A stretch of 10,149 nt of DNA. It comes from Christensenellaceae bacterium (lineage in GTDB: Bacteria > Bacillota > Clostridia > Christensenellales > DTU072). Of the stretch, positions 1-4,987 are shown piece after piece. The notes beneath the pieces are model-generated. The model was not told where the DNA came from. It was given only the letters and a program-made list of their open reading frames with translations, and searched no databases. A program made the translations under genes and the position numbers. Numbering within the stretch: the first letter of the stretch is position 1; the number at the start of each line of letters is the position of its first letter. The stretch is from assembly GCA_031260775.1 (NCBI GenBank), contig JAISKW010000110.1, positions 1-10,149 of the forward strand. The letters run 5' to 3'.

Positions 1-1419
1 TACGGCATTCTTATTTGGCAAGACCTCCCGTTCGCGTGCGGACTTTACCCTTTCGGCGATACGGGCTTCCGAAACAATGTTTTAGAGGAGGTCAAAGAGA
101 ACGTTTCGCGGCTGAGGAACCACGCCTCTATGGCTTTGATTTGTGGAAATAACGAAATCGAGGGTATGAAAGCCGCATGGACGGGGCGCAATAAGCTTCT
201 TAACGAATACCGCGACTTCACCTACGGCGACTGCGCGAATTTAATCAAGAAAATCACAACCGTGCAGTTCACACCATCCTCTCCCGTCGGCAGCGAGTAT
301 ATGAAAGGCACCGCAAGCGACAACGTCGGCGATACGCATATTTGGAACGTTTGGCACGGAATGATGCCGTTTTCGTATTTCTTTAAGCGGAACACCCGCT
401 TTTGCTCGGAGTTCGGGTTCGAATCGCTGCCGCCGGTTGAAACCGTCCGAGACATTGCCGAGTCCGAAGCGGACTTAGACATCTACTCACCGTTAATGCT
501 CGCGCACCAAAAATGCGCCGTGGGTAACGCGCGAATTTTGTATTATATTATCGATAAATACCGCATACCCAAAAGCTTTTCGCACCTGACATACTTGTCG
601 CAACTCACGCAAGCCGAGTGTATACAAGCGGCAACCGAGCATTGGAGGCGCAAAACCGGACGGTGTAACGGCTCGCTGTATTGGCAAATCAACGATTGCT
701 GGCACACCGCAAGCTGGTCAAGTATCGATTATTTGGGATATTATAAAGCGTTGCATTACTCCGCGCGCGAGTTTTTCAAAAGCGTTACGGTAACCGAACA
801 TCAGGTCGGCAACGCAATCCGTATAACCGGCATCAACGACAGCCTCGCACCGTTCAACGGCACGCTCACGCAACGGGTCGTCGGCTTCGACGGAAAGGAG
901 TATCTTAAAAAGGAAGTCGCCGTGACGCTTGCAGCGTACTCGGTCGATACCATAGCCACCGTGCGTATCGACGGCGAGGAATATTCTCCTAAATGGGTAT
1001 CCGTAATCGCCGAATTGAGAGACGAAAACGGCGTTCTTGTGTCGCGCCGCGAGCATTTACCGGTAAAGGAAAACGAGGCGTCTCTGCCTCAAGCGTTTAT
1101 TACAAAGAGCTATAAAATTACCGAAACGGGCGCGGAAATCACCTTAAAATCCAACGCGTATGCGCGCAGAGTGTTTTTGACACTCCCCGGAGTCACCGAG
1201 CCGTTTTCGAAAAACCTGTTCGATATCGAAGCAAACGGCAGCGAAACTATCACCTTAGAACGGGAGAACTTGACCGCCGAAATCATCGAAAAACTCGAAA
1301 TCATCTCCTATTCCGACATCCAACCCAAATATCCCCGCTATATTGAAAAGGCGAAGAAGCTTAAAATAGCCCTAATTCCCATAAATTTTATCAACCGAAT
1401 CATTTACCGTTTTATGTAG
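1..1419 (+). CDS. Beta-mannosidase (GH2), 3' part only
   Basis: This is the C-terminal part (472 residues visible) of a glycoside hydrolase family 2 beta-mannosidase; the reading frame is open from base 1, so the N-terminus lies outside the window. The enzyme releases terminal beta-mannose from the non-reducing end of mannosides. Family landmarks appear in order: LIWQDLPFACGLYP near the start, LRNHAS then CGNNE with the expected acid/base Glu at 154-156, and RFCSEFGFES with the expected nucleophile Glu at 409-411. GSLYWQINDCW and LHYSAREFF, at the end of the barrel, follow. The rest is beta-rich, like the C-terminal immunoglobulin-like domains. No signal peptide can be assessed. The last 25 or so residues (KAKKLKIALIPINFINRIIYRFM) are unusually basic and hydrophobic for this family. 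Family members are usually about 800-850 aa, so roughly half is present. Identity as a GH2 is very secure; mannosidase specificity is inferred from the motifs. Confidence 0.93.
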   Translation, partial: YGILIWQDLPFACGLYPFGDTGFRNNVLEEVKENVSRLRNHASMALICGNNEIEGMKAAWTGRNKLLNEYRDFTYGDCANLIKKITTVQFTPSSPVGSEYMKGTASDNVGDTHIWNVWHGMMPFSYFFKRNTRFCSEFGFESLPPVETVRDIAESEADLDIYSPLMLAHQKCAVGNARILYYIIDKYRIPKSFSHLTYLSQLTQAECIQAATEHWRRKTGRCNGSLYWQINDCWHTASWSSIDYLGYYKALHYSAREFFKSVTVTEHQVGNAIRITGINDSLAPFNGTLTQRVVGFDGKEYLKKEVAVTLAAYSVDTIATVRIDGEEYSPKWVSVIAELRDENGVLVSRREHLPVKENEASLPQAFITKSYKITETGAEITLKSNAYARRVFLTLPGVTEPFSKNLFDIEANGSETITLERENLTAEIIEKLEIISYSDIQPKYPRYIEKAKKLKIALIPINFINRIIYRFM

Positions 1420-1451
1420 TGGGGGTAAATTACACTTTAATAACGAAAGCA

Positions 1452-1477
1452 AACAAGGCGCGTAGGTGCGCCTTGTT
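1452..1477 (+). terminator. Hairpin after the beta-mannosidase gene, possible terminator
   Basis: A perfect 10-bp stem (AACAAGGCGC / GCGCCTTGTT) with a 6-base loop (GTAGGT) starts 33 bases after the stop codon. Stem strength and position fit an intrinsic terminator. The U-tract is poor (TT then GTGTATAAT), so termination may be weak. Confidence 0.5.
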
Positions 1478-1526
1478 GTGTATAATCCAAACTCAGCTTA
1501 TTTTCTCCTCCGCGAAAAAACTCATA

Positions 1527-1555
1527 TTAGAAACCCCCCGGTTTAGTAGTATAAT
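1527..1555 (+). promoter_or_regulatory. Putative promoter of the flotillin gene
   Basis: A perfect -10 box TATAAT lies at 1550-1555, with a weak -35 TTAGAA at 1527-1532 and a 17-base spacer. The spacer holds a short perfect inverted repeat, AAACC-CCCC-GGTTT (1531-1544), which could be an operator. The -10 ends only 6 bases before the ATG at 1562, so a transcript started here would have almost no leader. The -10 match is strong; use of this promoter is inferred. Confidence 0.5.
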
Positions 1556-1561
1556 ATTTGT

Positions 1562-2938
1562 ATGGTAAACGCAATGAGCGCAGGAGGAATCGTCGGGTTA
1601 ATATTAGCCCTCGTATTTGTAATAGGAGGCAGTATGTTGCTGTTTGCAACGCGGTACAAAAAGTGCCCCTCCGACAGAGTTCTCGTAGTCTACGGTAAGG
1701 TAGGCAAAGCCAAAGACGGCGCAAAGGCGAGTTCGCTTTGTATCCACGGCGGCGCACGGCTTATTATTCCGCTTATCCAAAGCTTTGCATACTTGGAATT
1801 AAAACCGATTTCGATTTCGGTCGATTTGAAAAACGCCCTTTCGCGGCAAAATATCCGCGTGGATATCCCCTCGAACTTCACAATCGGAATCTCCACCGAA
1901 CCGGGGATTATGGAGAACGCGGCTGAGCGTCTTTTGGGGCTCCCCGAGCTTCAAATAAAGAGCCTCGCGGAGGATATCATTTTGGGTCAATTACGTTTGA
2001 TTGTCGCCACAATGGAAATTGAGGAAATCAACGCCGACCGCGACAAGTTCTTAGAAGCCGTCGCATGGAACGTCGAAACGGAGCTTAAAAAAATCGGGTT
2101 GCGCTTAATCAACGTTAACGTAAAGGACATCAGCGACGAAAGCGGATACATCGACGCATTAGGTCGCGAGGCCGCCGCGAAAGCAATCAACGACGCGCGC
2201 CGCTCGGTTGCCGAAAAGAACCGCGAGGGTGCAATCGGCGAGGCTAACGCGCAGAGCGACCAAAGAATCAAAGTCGCCGATGCCGACAGCTTGGCAATCG
2301 TTGGAGAAAATAAAGCGAAAGAGGCCATTGCCGATGCGAACGCTACCTTAATGGAGCGTCAAGCCGAGGCGAAAAAACGTGCCGAAGCCGCGACAAAGGT
2401 TCAAACCGCAAAAGCTTTGGAAGAAGGTTACGAGGCGGAAAGAGTAGCCGAATTAAAGCGTGCCGAAAAGGAAAAAGCCACGCAGGAAGCGAACATTCTT
2501 GTTGCGGAGCGTACCGAAAAGGCCCGTAAAGAAATCTCCGCCGAGGCGGAAGCCGAGCGTCTGCGCCGCGTTGCAAAGGGCGAAGCCGACGCAATGTTCG
2601 CCAAACTTGACGCGCAGGCTCGCGGCGGTATGGAAATCTTAACGCAGCAAGCGCACGGTTTCGAAGCCTTGATTAAAGCCGGCGGAAACGCAACCGCGGC
2701 TGTCAACCTCTTGCTTGCCGACAAAATCGAGGAAATTGCGCGCATTCAAGCCGAGGCTATCAAGAACATCAAAATCGACAAAATCACAGTTTGGGACAGC
2801 GGCAAAGGTGAAAACGGCAACAGCTCCACCGCCAACTTCGTCTCCGGACTCTACAAAAGCGTCCCCCCTCTCCAAGACGTCTTTAAGCAAGCCGGTCTTG
2901 ACGTTCCCACCTTCCTCGGTTCCGAGAGAAAAGAGTAG
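1562..2938 (+). CDS. Flotillin-like SPFH/band 7 membrane scaffold protein
   Basis: This 458-aa protein matches bacterial flotillins (FloT/YuaG type), which organise membrane microdomains. A hydrophobic N-terminal anchor (about residues 8-28) is followed by an SPFH domain (about 35-195). Then comes a long Ala/Glu/Lys-rich coiled coil (about 200-360) with repeated EAxAxR-type heptads. A C-terminal segment contains IKNIKIDKITVWDSG, typical of flotillin tails. Length is normal for the family (about 450-510). The start at 1562 is the only one that keeps the membrane anchor, and an in-frame stop at 1547-1549 rules out a longer form. It has no Shine-Dalgarno site. An AGGAGG sits 4 bases before an internal in-frame ATG at 1634 (Met25), which would yield a form without the anchor. 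No NfeD-type partner gene is adjacent. Confidence in the family is high; the cell role is by analogy. Confidence 0.93.
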   Translation: MVNAMSAGGIVGLILALVFVIGGSMLLFATRYKKCPSDRVLVVYGKVGKAKDGAKASSLCIHGGARLIIPLIQSFAYLELKPISISVDLKNALSRQNIRVDIPSNFTIGISTEPGIMENAAERLLGLPELQIKSLAEDIILGQLRLIVATMEIEEINADRDKFLEAVAWNVETELKKIGLRLINVNVKDISDESGYIDALGREAAAKAINDARRSVAEKNREGAIGEANAQSDQRIKVADADSLAIVGENKAKEAIADANATLMERQAEAKKRAEAATKVQTAKALEEGYEAERVAELKRAEKEKATQEANILVAERTEKARKEISAEAEAERLRRVAKGEADAMFAKLDAQARGGMEILTQQAHGFEALIKAGGNATAAVNLLLADKIEEIARIQAEAIKNIKIDKITVWDSGKGENGNSSTANFVSGLYKSVPPLQDVFKQAGLDVPTFLGSERKE

Positions 2939-2958
2939 TTTTTAACGGTTAGTATTTC

Positions 2959-3001
2959 GGAGAGGAGGAATGCTTTTAAGTAAAAAGAAATCCCCCTCCC
3001 C
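2959..3001 (+). other. Purine/pyrimidine imperfect inverted repeat
   Basis: GGAGAGGAGGA (2959-2969) can pair with TCCCCCTCCCC (2991-3001) with only two A.C mismatches, across a 21-base loop, starting 21 bases after the flotillin stop. It is followed by only TTTG, so it is at best a weak terminator for the flotillin transcript. A 25-codon ORF begins in the loop (ATG at 2970), but its ribosome site would be one base away; I do not call it a gene. Confidence 0.35.
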
Positions 3002-3015
3002 TTTGAAAACTCATT

Positions 3016-3125
3016 TGCCTTATATGTTTTGGGGAATGGGGATATAAGAAAGGTTTGGATATAACACAAATGCTTTATATTTTTTTGGGAATGGTAATAT
3101 AAGAAAGGTTTGGATATAACACAAA
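3016..3125. repeat. Tandem duplication of a 55-bp unit
   Basis: Unit 1 (3016-3070) and unit 2 (3071-3125) are directly adjacent and match at 50 of 55 positions; the last 30 bases of each are identical. All five differences lie in the first 26 bases. Each unit contains an AT-rich inverted repeat (CTTATAT...ATATAAG in unit 1; TTATATT...AATATAA in unit 2) around a G-rich centre. Unit 2 runs directly into the left arm of the terminator. The repeat lies in a non-coding spacer between convergent genes. Confidence 0.9.
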
Positions 3126-3155
3126 GGGCGCGAATAATTGCGCCCTTTTTCTTTT
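3123..3155 (+). terminator. Strong rho-independent terminator between convergent genes
   Basis: The 9-bp perfect stem AAAGGGCGC / GCGCCCTTT (3123-3131 and 3140-3148) has an 8-base loop (GAATAATT). On the plus strand it runs into a T-rich tract (TTTTT C TTTT) to 3155. It would end the flotillin transcript 185 bases after its stop. Read from the minus strand the stem is followed by only TTT, so it may also stop rlmH transcripts, less efficiently; rlmH ends 59 bases away. Confidence 0.85.
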
Positions 3156-3213
3156 GCCATAATGAATGATTTGATTTTCCTTGCCATTCTGCGCGCAAGG
3201 GGCGGAATCCGTT

Positions 3214-3666
3214 TTACTTATGGTACGGTACGTTATTAATGATGCACAATCCCCGATAAATTTGTTCTTCCAAAACGATGCGGCAAAGGCGGTGCGGAAG
3301 GGTTATCCGCCCGAAAGATATTTTCTGCATAGAGGAGGCACGGACTTTGTCGCTTACTCCCCTTGAACCGCCTATGACAAAGGTGATTTGAGGTTGAGTT
3401 ATTACGGCTTTTTGTATCGTGCTTGCCAAATCCTCGCTTGTGATAAGCGTGCCGCCGATATCGAGCAAAATCACAAAGCCTTTGAGCGCGGCAAGTATGC
3501 CGTTTTCTTCTTTAATAACGGCGTTCACACCGTCCTCCTTGGACTCGGCGCATTCGATAACGGTTATTTCGGCAAAACGCGAAATGCGTTTCAGGTATTC
3601 TTCCTGCGCGTCCTTAAAGAATTTATCCTTCAAGTTACCCACGCAGACAACGTTAATTTTGTACAT
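3214..3666 (-). CDS. rlmH: 23S rRNA (pseudouridine-1915 N3) methyltransferase RlmH
   Basis: RlmH is a small SPOUT-fold enzyme that uses S-adenosylmethionine to methylate N3 of pseudouridine 1915 in helix 69 of 23S rRNA, acting on 70S ribosomes. The 150-aa protein is close to the usual 155-160 aa. Visible hallmarks are the N-terminal strand MYKINVVCVGNLKD, the SPOUT glycine loop FVIGGSRGVS (about residues 96-105), the LPHRLCRIVLEEQIYRG segment (123-139), and the C-terminal NNVPYHK, equivalent to the family's N-x-PYH ending. The ATG overlaps the stop of the upstream GDPD gene by one base (TAATG), with AAGGA just upstream; this suggests translational coupling. The two functions are not obviously linked. 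Confidence 0.96.
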   Translation of the reverse strand: MYKINVVCVGNLKDKFFKDAQEEYLKRISRFAEITVIECAESKEDGVNAVIKEENGILAALKGFVILLDIGGTLITSEDLASTIQKAVITQPQITFVIGGSRGVSDKVRASSMQKISFGRITLPHRLCRIVLEEQIYRGLCIINNVPYHK

Positions 3667-4436
3667 TAATCCTTGTGCCTCGGGAACTGTTCCTTATACG
3701 GCGCGGCATCTATATCTAACCTTTCAAAAATAATGTTGTCGCAGTTATTTTCCTCTGCACGGGTGTAGAACTCATCGTTTTTGATGGTCCAGCTAAGCAG
3801 TTTCAGATTAAAGCCTTTTACGGCGATTTCAATTCGTTTGCTCGGTAAAAAATCGATATGATACGCCAAAAAGTCGGGACGGACTACGCAAAGAACCCAG
3901 TAGGGGTTTACCAATTTATACAGTATACGGAGCGGGAAATTCTTCGCCTTTTCGCCCAAAATGCCGCGGCGAACCTCCGGCGCGTTTTCGGTAAACCAGT
4001 GAACGCTGTAGGGGTTAAAGGACTGAATTGTCACCCACGGCTTGCCTTTAATTTGCGAATAGAGCATTTTTTCAAGGGCAAAATCGGTAGGACGGCCGGC
4101 TTTAATTTCGCAAAGAATATCGACTTTGCCGTCAACAAGTTCGAGTAAATCCTCAAACAGCGGAACTTTTTCGCCGTTCGGGAGGAAGTATTCGGGTTTT
4201 TCGAGGTCTTTACTTGAGAGTTTTTGAATTTTAACCCGCTTGCCCGTCACCCTTTTCATATTGCTGTCGTGGAAAATGGCAAGCTTACCGTCGGTCAGTA
4301 AACGCACGTCGGTTTCGATGTTAAAGCCCTTTTCGATAGCAAGCTTGAACGCCTGCATAGAATTTTCGATAACGTTTACGTTCCCGTCGTGCAGCCCCCT
4401 GTGGGCAATCGGCATTGTATAAAATCTCTCCCCCAT
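3666..4436 (-). CDS. Glycerophosphodiester phosphodiesterase family protein
   Basis: The 256-aa protein has the GDPD TIM-barrel signature. IAHRG carries His12 and Arg13, ETD (41-43) gives the metal-binding acids, FHD carries the second catalytic His56 in the context LLTDGKLAIFHD, and CEIK contributes Glu110. Such enzymes hydrolyse glycerophosphodiesters to glycerol-3-phosphate and an alcohol in phospholipid turnover. No signal peptide or membrane segment is seen, so the protein is probably cytosolic. The substrate is not shown by the sequence. The start is uncertain: the ATG at 4436 has its only good GGAGGT 17 bases upstream, inside a stem-loop. The ATG of Met8 (4415) has a GGGGGAG about 12 bases upstream and would give a protein starting MPIAHRG, as family members often do. 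The gene overlaps rlmH by one base. Confidence 0.93.
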   Translation of the reverse strand: MGERFYTMPIAHRGLHDGNVNVIENSMQAFKLAIEKGFNIETDVRLLTDGKLAIFHDSNMKRVTGKRVKIQKLSSKDLEKPEYFLPNGEKVPLFEDLLELVDGKVDILCEIKAGRPTDFALEKMLYSQIKGKPWVTIQSFNPYSVHWFTENAPEVRRGILGEKAKNFPLRILYKLVNPYWVLCVVRPDFLAYHIDFLPSKRIEIAVKGFNLKLLSWTIKNDEFYTRAEENNCDNIIFERLDIDAAPYKEQFPRHKD

Positions 4437-4450
4437 AATTAAATATATGA

Positions 4451-4478
4451 AAACCTCCGAACTTACGCCCGAAGGTTT
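4451..4478 (-). terminator. Stem-loop with GNRA-type loop, terminator or leader element
   Basis: Read on the minus strand, AAACCTTCGGGC pairs with GTTCGGAGGTTT over 12 positions (nine Watson-Crick, three G-U) around a GTAA tetraloop. It is followed by TTC and AT-rich sequence. The G-U pairs form only in minus-strand RNA, which sets the orientation. It lies 78 bases beyond the Cys-rich gene and 14 bases before the GDPD ATG. It may terminate the feo transcript, or fold in the GDPD leader, where its 3' arm contains the GGAGGT ribosome-site-like sequence. The structure is clear; the role is not. Confidence 0.5.
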
Positions 4479-4556
4479 CGCTACAATAATAATTTACTAC
4501 TCATTTCCACCTAAATTCAAGTGCAAAATTATTAAAATACGAAAAGTGAAATGCTT

Positions 4557-4766
4557 TTAACTTTCCTCATTTTTTTCACAGCATGACTTCCCGCCGTCCT
4601 TACCCTTACACGCGGGGCAGGTGCTTGCGGACGGGCAGTACGGGCAGGCGTGCTTGCCTTTCTTTTTGTTTATTATCAGCCGGGCAATTATAAGCCCGAC
4701 CGCTACTATCAGAACAGCGGAGACGATTATCGTTCCCAAATTTTCGGTAAAAAAGTTGTTAAGCAT
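4557..4766 (-). CDS. FeoB-associated Cys-rich membrane protein
   Basis: This 69-aa protein has one transmembrane helix (about residues 11-32), a basic KKKGK stop-transfer stretch and a Cys-rich cytoplasmic tail. The tail cysteines are at 41, 44, 50, 53, 62 and 63 (CPYC, CPAC, CC). The architecture and position after feoB match the small FeoB-associated Cys-rich membrane protein family common in Bacillota. It is presumed to handle Fe2+ on the cytoplasmic side of FeoB, perhaps in the role FeoC has elsewhere; this is not proven. The start at 4766 has AGAGGA 7 bases upstream. A MITE-like insertion now separates it from feoB. Confidence 0.88.
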   Translation of the reverse strand: MLNNFFTENLGTIIVSAVLIVAVGLIIARLIINKKKGKHACPYCPSASTCPACKGKDGGKSCCEKNEES

Positions 4767-4782
4767 TTTGATTCCTCTTTAA

Positions 4783-4987
4783 TTTACTAAAGTAAACACT
4801 GATTAAGTCGCGTAATTTGTTTCGCGTAAGCGAAAACAAATTTCTCTTGGCAGCTTTTGGTGCATTTTGGGGCAAAATCGCCGATTTTTCAATTCATCGG
4901 CGGACATACAGTCCGCTGCGTTCTTGAAAAACGTCTACTTTGCCTTCTCAAAATCCGCACAAGGACTTAATCAGCGTTTACTAAAGT
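4783..4987. repeat. Flanking direct repeat TTTACTAAAGT, probable target-site duplication
   Basis: TTTACTAAAGT occurs at 4783-4793 and again at 4977-4987, bracketing the element. If the element ends are taken as symmetric, the solution with the longest duplication is 8 bp, ACTAAAGT (4786-4793 and 4980-4987). Duplications of 2, 4 or 6 bp are also symmetric and give the same reconstructed empty site. A TA-only duplication, as for mariner/IS630-type elements, is possible but leaves the 11-bp match unexplained. Confidence 0.65.
4794..4979. mobile_element. MITE-like element with terminal inverted repeats between feoB and the Cys-rich gene
   Basis: The ends are 16-bp inverted repeats, AAACACTGATTAAGTC (4794-4809) and the complement of AAACGCTGATTAAGTC (4964-4979), with one mismatch. 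Pairing extends to 19 bp (4791-4809 / 4964-4982). The inside is rich in hairpins. One is AATTTGTTTCGC-GTAA-GCGAAAACAAATT (4814-4842, one bulge). The others are ATTTTG-GGG-CAAAAT (4864-4878), CGCCGAT with a 10-base loop (4879-4902), and an overlapping alternative GCGGAC-ATACA-GTCCGC (4900-4916). There is no transposase frame. Only flanking direct repeats and ends are seen, so mobility is inferred; copies elsewhere in the genome are not visible here. A boundary between 4791 and 4794 cannot be fixed, because the flanking repeat is itself nearly palindromic. Confidence 0.72.

Noticed and set aside
1481..1486. TATAAT just after the hairpin at 1452-1477
   Set aside because: The position where its -35 should be lies in the GC-rich hairpin and does not match; the TATAAT at 1550 is better placed.
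2970..3047. 25-codon ORF after the flotillin gene, preceded by GAGGAGG
   Set aside because: The purine-rich run is one base from the ATG, the frame runs through the inverted repeat and repeat unit 1, and the peptide has no recognisable feature.
3016..3125. The two 55-bp units as a minimal CRISPR array
   Set aside because: The units are directly adjacent without spacers and no cas gene is present.
2851..3198. 115-aa minus-strand frame across the 55-bp repeats
   Set aside because: It is low-complexity translation of the repeats and terminator, overlaps the flotillin 3' end, and has no family resemblance.
3179..3200. CCTTGC/GCAAGG hairpin after rlmH as a terminator
   Set aside because: The 6-bp stem has a 10-base loop and no T-tract on either strand; the hairpin at 3123-3148 is much better.
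4557..4766. Reading the Cys-rich protein as a ferredoxin or rubredoxin
   Set aside because: The spacing of cysteines does not match either fold, and the N-terminal membrane helix and feoB context fit the FeoB-associated family.
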